Shown here: in pieces, positions 7,326 through 15,479 of the stretch | Position numbering within the stretch: position 1 is the first letter of the stretch | How the letters are laid out: each line of letters opens with the position of its first letter | Assembly (NCBI GenBank): GCA_947632415.1 | Contig: CANRPB010000005.1 | Span: 1-38,249 of the forward strand | DNA: 38,249 bases | Direction of reading: 5' to 3' | DNA from: an uncultured Bacilli bacterium | Lineage (GTDB): Bacteria; Bacillota_I; Bacilli_A; RF39; UBA660 | The notes under the pieces: generated by a model | The model's database searches: none | The model's input: the letters and a program-made list of their open reading frames with translations, nothing else | What the model was told of the DNA's origin: nothing | Translations under genes and position numbers: made by a program

Positions 7326-7462
7326 GATATTGGGATGCGATGACTGGCTTGGAAACCATGAGCAATACATTTAAAGTTGATTCTTTTAGAATAAGTAAGG
7401 TGGAACCGCGGGGTAACTCGTCCTTAATTGTCTAGAAGATTTTTTTTGGAAAGGATGATTTT
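7326..7462 (+). promoter_or_regulatory. T-box leader of glycyl-tRNA synthetase, probably translational
   Basis: The T-box core AAGGTGGAACCGCGGGG lies at 7397-7413 and its partner CGTCCTT at 7419-7425, so the antiterminator/antisequestrator arm AAGG/CCTT is present. A possible short stem I pairs 7328-7332 with 7363-7367. Candidate Gly specifier codons are GGC at 7346-7348 or GGA at 7351-7353; I cannot decide between them. No terminator hairpin precedes the T-run at 7440-7447. Instead 7418-7425 is complementary to 7451-7458 (8 bp, one G-U), which covers the Shine-Dalgarno AAGGA of glyS. Uncharged tRNA-Gly would therefore expose the ribosome binding site. The T-box itself is certain; the translational mode is inferred. 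Confidence 0.88.
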
Positions 7463-8833
7463 ATGGAAAAAATATCGATGGAAAAGATGGCTAATTTGTG
7501 CAAACAATATGGTTTTATTTATCAAGGAAGTGAGATTTATGATGGTCTTGCGAATACTTGGGATTATGGTCCATTGGGTAGTAGATTAAAGAATAATATC
7601 AAGGATGCTTGGAGAAAGAAATTTATTCAAGAAAATAAAAATGCTTATGAGTTGGATGCTGGTATTTTGATGCATCCTAGGGTTTGGGAGGCTTCTGGTC
7701 ATGTTGGTGGTTTTTCTGATCCTTTAATTGATTGTAAAGAGTGTAAGACGAGGCATAGAGTTGATCATTTAATTGAAGACTTTGATGCTAGTGTTGTTGC
7801 TGATAAGATGACGGATGCTGAAATGATGGATTTTGTTAGGAAAAATAGTATTCCTTGTCCTAAGTGTGGTAAGTCTAATTATACTGATATTCGCGAGTTT
7901 AATTTAATGTTTGAGACTTATCGTGGTGTTACTAAGGATTCTAAGAATGTTGTTTATTTAAGACCTGAGAATGCGCAGGGTGAGTATGTTAATTTTCTTA
8001 ATGTTCAAAGGAGTATGCGTGCGAAGTTACCTTTTGCAATAGGACAGATTGGTAAGGCTTTTAGAAATGAGATTACACCAGGAAACTTTACGTTTAGGAC
8101 TATTGAATTTGAACAGATGGAATTTCAGACTTTTTGTAAAAAAGGAATGGATGAAGAGATATATAGTCATTATAAGGATTATGCTAAGAGGTATTTTAAT
8201 TATTTAGGTTTGTCTAGTGAAAATTTAAGGTATCATGATCATGATAAATTAGCGCATTATGCTAAAGAAGCATGTGATATTGAGTATAAATTTCCTTTTG
8301 GTTGGGGAGAGATTAATGGTACTCACAATCGTACTGATTTTGATTTGTCTAGGCATCAGGAGTTTAGCGGTAAGTCTTTAGAGTATTTAGATCCAGATAC
8401 TAATGAAAAGTATATTCCATATATTGTTGAGTCAACGGTTGGTTGTGATAGGACAGTATTAGCGGTTTTATTTGAAAGTTATTGTGAAGAAGTATTAGAG
8501 GATGGTACAACTAGAGAAGTATTGAAGTTAAAGCCTTTTTTGGCTCCTTATAAAGTGGCTGTTTTACCTCTTATGAAGAAGTTTCATAGTTCTAAGGCAT
8601 TAGAGATTTATGATTTATTGAGTAAGGAATTTATGACTTCCTATGATGAGTCTGGTAATATTGGTAAGAGGTATAGAAGACAGGATGTAATTGGAACACC
8701 TTATTGTGTTACAGTTGATGAGGATACGTTAAATTGTAATACAGTTACTGTAAGGGATAGGGATACTATGAAACAAGTAACTTTGAATATTGATGAGTTG
8801 GTTGATTATATTAAAGAGAGAGTAAAGTTTTAG
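7463..8833 (+). CDS. glyS: Glycyl-tRNA synthetase, alpha2 single-chain type
   Basis: A class II synthetase charging tRNA-Gly. The 456-residue chain is the homodimeric (eukaryote/archaea/Mycoplasma-like) form rather than the two-subunit GlyQ/GlyS of Bacillus subtilis. Motif 1 lies in the region of LANTWDYGPLG; motif 2 covers FRNEITPGNFTFRTIEFEQM; motif 3 is GCDRTVLAVL. Cysteine pairs CKEC and CPKCG form the inserted zinc-binding part. The anticodon-binding domain begins near LAPYKVAVLPL and ends with VTVRDRDTMKQ. The ATG at 7463 lies 8 nt after the GGAAAGGA ribosome binding site that the T-box can mask. A terminator follows. It sits where Bacillus has glyQS, after recO. Confidence 0.97.
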   Translation: MEKISMEKMANLCKQYGFIYQGSEIYDGLANTWDYGPLGSRLKNNIKDAWRKKFIQENKNAYELDAGILMHPRVWEASGHVGGFSDPLIDCKECKTRHRVDHLIEDFDASVVADKMTDAEMMDFVRKNSIPCPKCGKSNYTDIREFNLMFETYRGVTKDSKNVVYLRPENAQGEYVNFLNVQRSMRAKLPFAIGQIGKAFRNEITPGNFTFRTIEFEQMEFQTFCKKGMDEEIYSHYKDYAKRYFNYLGLSSENLRYHDHDKLAHYAKEACDIEYKFPFGWGEINGTHNRTDFDLSRHQEFSGKSLEYLDPDTNEKYIPYIVESTVGCDRTVLAVLFESYCEEVLEDGTTREVLKLKPFLAPYKVAVLPLMKKFHSSKALEIYDLLSKEFMTSYDESGNIGKRYRRQDVIGTPYCVTVDEDTLNCNTVTVRDRDTMKQVTLNIDELVDYIKERVKF

Positions 8834-8853
8834 GGCACATATGTGTCTTTTTT
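8834..8853 (+). terminator. Terminator after glyS
   Basis: A short hairpin, GGCACATATGTGTC at 8834-8847, is followed by six T (8848-8853) directly after the stop codon. The stem is short, so efficiency may be moderate. Confidence 0.65.
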
Positions 8854-8977
8854 GGTGTTAATGATTGTAATTAAGTTTGAAAATATATTTATAAATTTTT
8901 CATTTTAAAAGTTTCATGTAAAAATATTAAATTATCTTTGATTTGAAATTTTTATGGTTCAAAATTGTAAAAAGGTA

Positions 8978-9006
8978 TTTACTTATGGCAATTTATGTGC
9001 TAAAAT
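8978..9006 (+). promoter_or_regulatory. Promoter of the thioester adhesin gene
   Basis: TTTACT at 8978-8983, a 17 bp spacer and TAAAAT at 9001-9006, with an extended TGC before the -10. The RNA would start near 9013, about 20 nt before the ATG. Confidence 0.65.
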
Positions 9007-9033
9007 ACACAGATGTTTATAGGGGGAGATAGT

Positions 9034-10800
9034 ATGTTAAAAAAGGTTAGTTTATTTATGTTTTTGGCATTTTGCGCTTTATTTATATCGGTAGATGGTG
9101 TAAGTGCTGAGCAATGGGTATATCAAAAGATGGCTTTAACTTCTCATCATTTAATGAGTTACAATAATGATAGAGATGCTTTTGGTAGAGCTAATCTTCA
9201 TATAATTGAGGATGTAGATACAGCAAGTAGTTATAGTGCTGGTGATGGAGAAACGAGATATGCTTATTGTGCTGATGTTGATACAGGTGGATACAATGGA
9301 ACATATGTAAGATCTTTAATTAATAATAGTGACTATAATGGCAATGGAGCTAAAATGAGAGCAATTTTAAGTAGTTCTTATCCTTTTGTTACGTTAAATG
9401 AGATGAAGGCGTTATACAGGGAGCAAATGGGTGAAAATTTGTATAATGCTAATGCGATAAAAGATTTGACATATCAAGAGGCAATATATGTTTCGCAAGC
9501 TGCTGTTTGGACAATAAGTAATCCTAATAGAACTCCATTTACTTATTCACATAATATGGAAGATTCGGAAATGTTAAGTTTGACACATGGAAGAATTGGT
9601 TTAACTTGTGATTGGTCAGTAACAGATCCAAGTGCTGAAAATTATTGCTACCCATCAGTAGAAGCTACAAAATATGAAAAAAATGAAGCGGTTGTAGGTA
9701 AAAGAGTAAATGCTATGGTTGAGTGGTTATTATCACTTGATGGTAGTGAAATTGATGGAAGTGGAAATGTTAATGTCAATGTTGTTTCTAAGGAGTTAAC
9801 TTATGATAATAGCAAGGACAAGAATATAGCAATAGTAAAATTTAAAGTTAGTTTGGATAATTTAACAGGTGTTGATTCATTGTCTGAAACAAATGTTAAA
9901 GTAACTGATGCTAATTCTCAAGTAATTAATACTGATTATAAAGATGGTGTTTATACAATTACACAGGAGTATGATTCTAATATTAAAAATGTTAAGTTTG
10001 ATATTTCTGTCGATTATAGTTCAAGTTATGGAAAGAAAGCCTATTTATACAAATCAAGTGGACAACAAGATTTAGTAAGTGTTGAAAATAGTAGTGTTAC
10101 TAAGAATGCTAAAGCTAATGTTGAGATTGATAATGATGGAGGCGATGCTGAGTTTTCTAAGGTTGATATAACTAATCAGCAGGAACTTCCAGGGGCAACA
10201 TTAAGAGTTTTGGATGCTAATGGAAATTTAATTGAAGAGTGGGTTTCTACAAATGAAAAGCATATCATAAAAAATCTTAAAGAGGGTAAATATACTTTAG
10301 TTGAAATTATTGCTCCAGAAGGATATGTAACGGCTAATTCTGTTGAGTTTGAGGTAAAAAAAGGTGAAGTTACACAAGTTACTATGATTGATGATGTTAC
10401 TAAAGTTTTAATATCTAAGAAAGATTTTACGACTGAAGAAGAGGTTGTGGGTGCTAAACTTCAAATAAAAGACAAAGATGGTAATGTTATTTATGAATGG
10501 ATTTCGGGAACAGAACCATACTATATTGAAAAGTTACCTGTGGGTAAATATACATTAGTTGAAACAGTATATCCAAATGGCTATGAAGAGGGAATGATTG
10601 TTGATGGCGTTCTTGTATCAGAATATGATTTTGAAGTAGCTAATACTGGAGAAATTCAAACTATTGATGTATATAATAGAGCTAGTGTAATTACTGATGT
10701 ACCAAATACTGGAATTCATACATCTATTACTTTAGGAACTATTTTAATTATAACAGGTAGTTTAGTAGTATTTATTTCAAGAAAAAAGAGATTAAATTAA
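9034..10800 (+). CDS. Thioester-domain surface adhesin with two CnaB domains and sortase signal
   Basis: A 588-residue, probably wall-anchored protein. Residues 1-25 are a signal peptide ending VSA. A thioester domain follows: Cys79 in RYAYCADVD and Gln155 in YVSQAAVW match the Cys and the (S/T)QxA Gln that form the internal thioester in adhesins such as SfbI, which bond covalently to host proteins. After a beta-rich middle come two SpaA/CnaB-like domains: about 370-455 (Lys376, Glu424, Asp453/454) and about 457-550 (Lys462/463, Glu510, Asn548), with the residues for intramolecular isopeptide bonds. The C-terminus has VPNTG at 556-560, a hydrophobic helix and RKKRLN, an LPXTG-type sorting signal. 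I start at ATG 9034 because AGGGGGAG lies just upstream; the in-frame ATG 21 bp earlier has no ribosome binding site. The sortase is not in this window. Monocistronic. Confidence 0.88.
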   Translation: MLKKVSLFMFLAFCALFISVDGVSAEQWVYQKMALTSHHLMSYNNDRDAFGRANLHIIEDVDTASSYSAGDGETRYAYCADVDTGGYNGTYVRSLINNSDYNGNGAKMRAILSSSYPFVTLNEMKALYREQMGENLYNANAIKDLTYQEAIYVSQAAVWTISNPNRTPFTYSHNMEDSEMLSLTHGRIGLTCDWSVTDPSAENYCYPSVEATKYEKNEAVVGKRVNAMVEWLLSLDGSEIDGSGNVNVNVVSKELTYDNSKDKNIAIVKFKVSLDNLTGVDSLSETNVKVTDANSQVINTDYKDGVYTITQEYDSNIKNVKFDISVDYSSSYGKKAYLYKSSGQQDLVSVENSSVTKNAKANVEIDNDGGDAEFSKVDITNQQELPGATLRVLDANGNLIEEWVSTNEKHIIKNLKEGKYTLVEIIAPEGYVTANSVEFEVKKGEVTQVTMIDDVTKVLISKKDFTTEEEVVGAKLQIKDKDGNVIYEWISGTEPYYIEKLPVGKYTLVETVYPNGYEEGMIVDGVLVSEYDFEVANTGEIQTIDVYNRASVITDVPNTGIHTSITLGTILIITGSLVVFISRKKRLN

Positions 10801-10828
10801 AAACAGGATAAGTATAGCCTGTTTTTTT
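10801..10828 (+). terminator. Terminator 1 after the adhesin
   Basis: AAACAGG at 10801-10807 pairs with CCTGTTT at 10818-10824, then the T-run continues to 10828. It begins immediately after the stop codon. Confidence 0.82.
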
Positions 10829-10846
10829 AGTGATAAAATTTATGAG

Positions 10847-10867
10847 AACTAGACGTCTAGTTTTTTT
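10847..10867 (+). terminator. Terminator 2, perfect 16 bp palindrome
   Basis: AACTAGACGTCTAGTT at 10847-10862 is fully self-complementary and is followed by a T-run to 10867. As RNA it folds to a 6 bp stem with an ACGU loop. A second terminator 20 bp after the first insulates the next unit. As DNA the perfect palindrome could also be a protein site. Confidence 0.65.
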
Positions 10868-10892
10868 AAGACTTATTTTTTTATATACTTTT

Positions 10893-10920
10893 TTGTCGAA
10901 CTTTGTTATAATTATATTAT
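10893..10920 (+). promoter_or_regulatory. Promoter candidate for the glucosaminidase-dockerin unit
   Basis: TTGTCG at 10893-10898 and TATTAT at 10915-10920 have a 16 bp spacer; another -10-like TATAAT lies at 10907-10912. With the first choice the RNA starts at about 10927, the A of the AGGAGGG ribosome binding site. Confidence 0.4.
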
Positions 10921-10941
10921 CATGCTAGGAGGGTGTTATTT

Positions 10942-12927
10942 ATGAGTATTAAAAAATATTGGTTACATTCTTTTATTTGTATACTATTATTTTTAGTAAA
11001 TATAAATGTTTGTTATGGTTTAGATGGTATTGTTAATGGTACTAGTATTCATGTTAGAAGTGGTGCTGGGACGAGTTATGAAAGTTTAGGCAAAGTTGAT
11101 TTGCCATCGGTTTATACATTGCTTGATGAAAATAAGATATCTCCAACTGATGGAACTAGTGCTAATTGTTCTTATTGGTATAAAATATCATATAATAATC
11201 AGGATGGTTATATTTGTAGTATTTATCTAACGATTGTTTCTGATAAGGGAACAGCAGGGGGAACAGGGGATTTTGAGGCTGATTTGGTTCAGTTTCCTGA
11301 TAGTTACAAAGAAAGTTTACGTCAGTTACATAGTCTTTATCCTAATGCTACCTTCACTGCTTTTAATACGGGTTTAGATTGGCAAACGGTTGTAGATAAT
11401 GAGAATTATATAAAGTCAGGCTCTCCTAAAAATAGTGCTAGAAGTTTGATGCAGACTAAATATGATGGTTATAAATCAACTAATAGTATTGTCTATAATT
11501 GGGCAACTAATATTTGGAATACTAATATATCTGGTGGTGGATCATCGTGGTTTGCGGCTCATGAAGATGTTATATCATATTACTTGGATCCTAGAAATTT
11601 CTTAACTTATAATAGTGTTTTTATGTTTTTAAATCATGGATATTCTACTAATATCAATTATAATGAAGGTGCGATTGATAATATATTAAAAGGTAGTTTT
11701 ATGTCGGGTAATATGACTAATGATAATGTTCATAGTTTTGCTAATGCTTTTATTGATGCTGGTAGACAATCGGGTATTAGTCCATATTATTTAGCGGCTC
11801 GTGTTATTCAAGAGATAGGACGTAGTTCAACTAGGAGTAGTTATGTTAATGGTTCTAGTGGTTATTATAATTACTATAATATTGATGCTTCGGGAAATGA
11901 TCATTTGGCTAATGCTTTGAATCGGGCTAAGAATGAAGGCTGGGATGATGATTATAAGGCGATAGTAGGAGGTGCTAAGTTTATTGCTGATGGTTATGTA
12001 AGTACTGGTCAAAGCACTCTTTATTTAGAAAAATGGGATGTTGTTGATGGTGGAAATGGTTTTTATAGTCATCAGTACATGCAGAATATTCAGGCTCCTG
12101 TGAGTGAGGCTAATACTTTATATAATACATATCTACAAAATGATTTAATGACAGGAAATATGGAATTTTTAATACCTGTTTATACGGGTATGACAGCAGG
12201 TACTAAGTTACCAAATACAGGTAATCCTAATAATTATTTAAGGGAAGTAACTATTAATGGTTATGTTATTAATGGTTTTGATATTAATCAACTTGAGTAT
12301 AATTATAATGTTTCTTCTGTAACAAATCAGGTAGAAATAGGGGCTAATAAAATAGCTAATACATCAAGTGTTAATGGAATTGGAACTATTGAAATAAAAG
12401 ATAATAGTTATACTCATAGTATTACTGTTACAGCTGAAAATGGGAATGTAAGAACCTACAAGATTAATTTTACTAAGGATGATGATAAGCCAATTTCAAT
12501 CAGTGATATTATTAATTCTAAGGGTTATGTAAGTGATGGTGTGTATTTATCAGGAATAAATGTTGGAACTAGCGCTGATAGCCTTGCTGATAATTTAAAA
12601 TCAGGAATATCTAATATAAGTATAAGTATAACTAATAGTGCTGGTAGTATAAAGACAACTGATACAGTGGCAACAGGTGATAAAGTTACTATTACAAGTG
12701 GTAATGAAACTAAGACATATACTGTTATTATCTATGGCGATTTGAATGGTGATGGAAAAATTGCATCAAGTGATTATGTTTTTGTAAAAAATTATATAAT
12801 GGGTACTAAAGTTTTATTATCTGAGCAAATAAAAGCCGGTGATATAAATAAAGATGGTAGAAGCACATCAAGTGATTATGTACTTATAAAAAATCATATA
12901 ATGGGAACGAATATTATTAAACAATAA
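10942..12927 (+). CDS. Secreted SH3 / beta-N-acetylglucosaminidase with cadherin-like domain and type I dockerin
   Basis: A 661-residue secreted protein. The signal peptide is about residues 1-26. An SH3b domain follows (about 27-95, IHVRSGAGTSYESLG). The catalytic part has the pattern of GH73-like endo-beta-N-acetylglucosaminidases that cut peptidoglycan: FPDSYKESLRQLHSLYPN, YYLDPRNFL and SPYYLAARVIQEIG, with Glu291 the likely catalytic acid. Then comes a cadherin-like beta-sandwich (about 433-515). The C-terminus, from residue 600, holds two dockerin repeats, DLNGDGKIASSD and DINKDGRSTSSD, each with the Asp/Asn/Asp calcium ligands and Ser-Ser at the cohesin-recognition positions. I start at ATG 10942 (AGGAGGG upstream); a GTG 9 nt earlier overlaps that site. 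The gene behind, 11 bp away, is in the same operon. The muralytic activity is predicted, not shown. Confidence 0.87.
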   Translation: MSIKKYWLHSFICILLFLVNINVCYGLDGIVNGTSIHVRSGAGTSYESLGKVDLPSVYTLLDENKISPTDGTSANCSYWYKISYNNQDGYICSIYLTIVSDKGTAGGTGDFEADLVQFPDSYKESLRQLHSLYPNATFTAFNTGLDWQTVVDNENYIKSGSPKNSARSLMQTKYDGYKSTNSIVYNWATNIWNTNISGGGSSWFAAHEDVISYYLDPRNFLTYNSVFMFLNHGYSTNINYNEGAIDNILKGSFMSGNMTNDNVHSFANAFIDAGRQSGISPYYLAARVIQEIGRSSTRSSYVNGSSGYYNYYNIDASGNDHLANALNRAKNEGWDDDYKAIVGGAKFIADGYVSTGQSTLYLEKWDVVDGGNGFYSHQYMQNIQAPVSEANTLYNTYLQNDLMTGNMEFLIPVYTGMTAGTKLPNTGNPNNYLREVTINGYVINGFDINQLEYNYNVSSVTNQVEIGANKIANTSSVNGIGTIEIKDNSYTHSITVTAENGNVRTYKINFTKDDDKPISISDIINSKGYVSDGVYLSGINVGTSADSLADNLKSGISNISISITNSAGSIKTTDTVATGDKVTITSGNETKTYTVIIYGDLNGDGKIASSDYVFVKNYIMGTKVLLSEQIKAGDINKDGRSTSSDYVLIKNHIMGTNIIKQ

Positions 12928-12938
12928 AGGAGAGTATT

Positions 12939-14309
12939 ATGAAAATATTAAAGAAAACATTATTTTTAATTTCATTTTTGATATTAATTCCATTAGTAAA
13001 TGCTGGTTCATTTACGGCTGGTTCAAGTTCTACTAATCCAACTGTTGGTTCAAAAGTAACCATTACTGTAAATGGTAGTAATTTGGCTGGTAAGTTTACT
13101 GTTTCATCTTCAAATACAAGTGTTTTATCTGGTGGCGGAAGCATATGGGTGGAAAATGGAAGCAATAGTGTTACATTTGAGGCTAAAAGTGCTGGAAGCA
13201 CTGTTATAACTATAAATGCTTCTGATGTTTCAGATAGTTCAGATGGTAGTCCTATAACTGGAAGTAAAACGATAAACATAACTGTTGCTAATAGTGGTTC
13301 TAGAACGAATAATGGTGGAACTAATGCTATTACAAATAATAATACAATTAAGTCATCAATTAACTATTTAACAAAATTGGAAATAGAGGGTGTTCAATTA
13401 AGTCCTGCTTTTGATAAAAATACAATTGAATATGAAGTTTTATTGGAACCTGGGACAGAAAAGATAAATGTAATTGCTGAAAAAGAAAGTAGTGTATCAT
13501 ATGTAACTGGTGTTGGTGAAGTACAGGTTAGTGAAGGTGTTAATTTTATAAGTGTTGTTGTTACGGCTGAAAATGGTGCTAAAAAAACATACATAATTAA
13601 GGCTACTGTTCCAGAGGAAAATCCTATTATTGTTAATGTTGATGATAAAGAAATGACACTTGTTAAAAAAAGTGAGGCAATGCCAGGTAGTAGTGATTAC
13701 TATGTATTGGGTAGTGTGGTTATTAATGATATTGAAGTACCAGCATATATTAATGATATAACTGGCTATGTATTAGTTGCTTTGAAGGATAGTGAAGGCA
13801 ATGTTGAACTTTATCGTTATGATAAAGAAAATGCTTCATATTCAAAATATAATGAATTTGGTTTTAATGCTATTAGGATTAGTTTGGTTAATGCTCCAAG
13901 TATTCCGGATGGTTATAAGTTAGAAAAGATTGTTATAAATGATATTGAAGTGGAAGCCTATACTAAGGAGAATAGTTATCCTTTAGTGTATGGAATTAAT
14001 TTAGAAACGGGAAAATCAAGTTTTTATACGTATGATAGTTTAGAAAATACTATTCAAAGATATGAGGTTAATGAAACAAAAGAAAATTCGATTGATTATT
14101 CCTATTATATAATACTTGGATTATCTGGAGTTATTATATTTCAATTTATCATAATGATTATAGTTACTATTTCTAAAAATAGGAAACAAAAGAAAAAATT
14201 ACGTAATAAATTAGATACAAAAACTGAGTTTGAAAAAAATAATGAGAGTTTGTCAGAAAATACTAAAAATAACGATAATTCAGAACATGATGGCATGTAT
14301 AAATTTTAA
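12939..14309 (+). CDS. Membrane-anchored surface protein, Ig-like plus cadherin-like beta-sandwich
   Basis: A 456-residue exported protein that I do not recognise as a named family. Residues 1-22 are a signal peptide ending VNA. Residues 23-118 form a Ser/Thr/Gly-rich Ig-like beta domain that might take the place of a cohesin. After an Asn/Thr linker, residues about 147-225 are a cadherin-like beta-sandwich similar to the one in the preceding gene. Two imperfect repeats follow (about 243-308 and 309-375), each with a VINDIEV(P/E)AY core. A transmembrane helix at about 390-411 is followed by a Lys/Arg-rich and then Asn/Glu-rich cytoplasmic tail. AAGGAGAG precedes the ATG. Its co-transcription with a dockerin protein suggests it holds that protein at the cell surface. 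This is inference. Confidence 0.72.
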   Translation: MKILKKTLFLISFLILIPLVNAGSFTAGSSSTNPTVGSKVTITVNGSNLAGKFTVSSSNTSVLSGGGSIWVENGSNSVTFEAKSAGSTVITINASDVSDSSDGSPITGSKTINITVANSGSRTNNGGTNAITNNNTIKSSINYLTKLEIEGVQLSPAFDKNTIEYEVLLEPGTEKINVIAEKESSVSYVTGVGEVQVSEGVNFISVVVTAENGAKKTYIIKATVPEENPIIVNVDDKEMTLVKKSEAMPGSSDYYVLGSVVINDIEVPAYINDITGYVLVALKDSEGNVELYRYDKENASYSKYNEFGFNAIRISLVNAPSIPDGYKLEKIVINDIEVEAYTKENSYPLVYGINLETGKSSFYTYDSLENTIQRYEVNETKENSIDYSYYIILGLSGVIIFQFIIMIIVTISKNRKQKKKLRNKLDTKTEFEKNNESLSENTKNNDNSEHDGMYKF

Positions 14310-14310
14310 G

Positions 14311-14333
14311 AAACACTATATGGTGTTTTTTTT
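14311..14333 (+). terminator. Terminator after the surface-protein unit
   Basis: AAACAC at 14311-14316 pairs with GTGTTT at 14323-14328, and T continues to 14333. It separates the surface genes from the polysaccharide cluster. Confidence 0.75.
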
Positions 14334-14352
14334 CTTTTTTGTCGTATTATGT

Positions 14353-14381
14353 TTGTTTTATTAGGTAAAATAATATATAAT
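14353..14381 (+). promoter_or_regulatory. Promoter of the polysaccharide cluster
   Basis: TTGTTT at 14353-14358, 17 bp spacer, TATAAT at 14376-14381. The RNA is predicted to start at about 14388, the A of AGGTG. The 17 nt from the -10 through AGGTG are identical to those at 31312-31328. Confidence 0.65.
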
Positions 14382-14398
14382 GATAATAGGTGAAGAAA

Positions 14399-15457
14399 AT
14401 GAGTGATTTAATAGGTAAGATATTACTGATGATTTTTATACCTTTTGCTTTTGTTACTATAACTATGCCTTTTATAAGGAATTTAGCGTTACAAATTGGC
14501 GCTATTGATAAACCAAGAGGTAGACATATTCACAAGTCTGATATGCCTAAACTTGGTGGTTTAGCTATATTTTTAGGTTTTCTTCTTGGTTATATGATTT
14601 TTGGAGAACATAGTGAACAGATGAATTCTGTTTTAATTGGAAGTTTTATAATAATTTTAACTGGTATTATAGATGATATATGTGAGCTTAAACCTTTACC
14701 TAAATTAATTGGACAAGTTGTGGCAAGTAGTGTTATTGCTATTTATGGAAAAATATTATTAGTGGATGTTAGTGCTTTTGGTATTTATTTAAATTTTGGT
14801 GTTTTTACTTATCCGATAACGATATTATTTATTGTTGCTTGTATTAATTGTATTAATTTAATAGATGGTTTGGATGGTTTATCTGGGGGTATAAGTTCTA
14901 TTTATTATTTAACAATTGGAATAATTGCTAGTATAATGGGAAAATTTGATTTAGAATTTGTTTTGACGTTTACTATGCTTGGATCAACTTTAGGTTTTTT
15001 GGTTCATAATTTTTATCCTGCTAAGATTTTTGCGGGTGATTCGGGTAGTATGTTTATGGGTTTTACTATTGCAGTAATTGCTTTATTAGGTTTTAAAAAT
15101 GTTACTATGTCGTCTTTAATTATTCCATTATTGGTACTTGCTATACCAATTTTGGATACTTTATTTGCAATTATAAGACGTACTATTAAGGGTGAGAAAA
15201 TATATGTGGGTGATACATATCATATTCATCATCAATTTTTAAAAAGAAATTTTAGTCAAAGAAGTACAGTTTTAATAATTTATGCAATTGATATGTTATT
15301 TGCTTTAGCATCTATTGTTTATGTTTTAAAGGATAATAGATTGGGTTATATAATTTATGGTATATTACTAGTAATTGTCATTTTATTTGTTTGGAATACT
15401 AATGTAATATTTGATAGGAAAGAGTTAAAGAAGAAATTTAGATGTAGTAAAAAATGA
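14399..15457 (+). CDS. Undecaprenyl-phosphate sugar-1-phosphate transferase, WecA/TagO-like
   Basis: This polytopic membrane enzyme starts a surface glycan by moving a sugar 1-phosphate, usually GlcNAc-1-P, from UDP-sugar to undecaprenyl phosphate. The 352-residue protein has about ten hydrophobic helices. Diagnostic motifs are RGRHIHKSDMPKLGGLAIF near the N-terminus, the Asp pair in GIIDDICELKPLPK, NLIDGLDGLSGG, AGDSGSMFMGF and the C-terminal HIHHQFLKR loop, which is the WecA/TagO type rather than MraY. I start at ATG 14399 rather than the GTG 9 nt upstream, because that GTG lies inside the AGGTG ribosome binding site. As the first gene of the cluster with its own promoter, it is probably the committed step for the glycan made here. 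Confidence 0.9.
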   Translation: MSDLIGKILLMIFIPFAFVTITMPFIRNLALQIGAIDKPRGRHIHKSDMPKLGGLAIFLGFLLGYMIFGEHSEQMNSVLIGSFIIILTGIIDDICELKPLPKLIGQVVASSVIAIYGKILLVDVSAFGIYLNFGVFTYPITILFIVACINCINLIDGLDGLSGGISSIYYLTIGIIASIMGKFDLEFVLTFTMLGSTLGFLVHNFYPAKIFAGDSGSMFMGFTIAVIALLGFKNVTMSSLIIPLLVLAIPILDTLFAIIRRTIKGEKIYVGDTYHIHHQFLKRNFSQRSTVLIIYAIDMLFALASIVYVLKDNRLGYIIYGILLVIVILFVWNTNVIFDRKELKKKFRCSKK

Positions 15458-15479
15458 GTCAAAGTTTGGAGGTGACACT

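Noticed and set aside
7431-7447. Terminator of the T-box formed by TCTAGA before the T-run
   Set aside because: The only self-complementarity there is a 6 nt palindrome that cannot form a stable stem with a loop.
9013-9033. ATG at 9013 as the start of the adhesin
   Set aside because: It lies at the predicted transcription start with no ribosome binding site; ATG 9034 has AGGGGGAG and gives a proper signal peptide.
10892-10900. TTTGTCGAA, an exact match to the Spo0A box, just upstream of the glucosaminidase gene
   Set aside because: The same 9-mer occurs inside coding regions near 20231 and 24115, so in this AT-rich DNA it is expected by chance. Without a known spo0A gene it is not evidence of regulation.
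13000-13290. Calling the Ser/Thr-rich N-terminal domain of the protein at 12939 a cohesin
   Set aside because: I see an Ig-like beta pattern but no cohesin-specific motif, so it is left as Ig-like and the interaction is offered only as a hypothesis.
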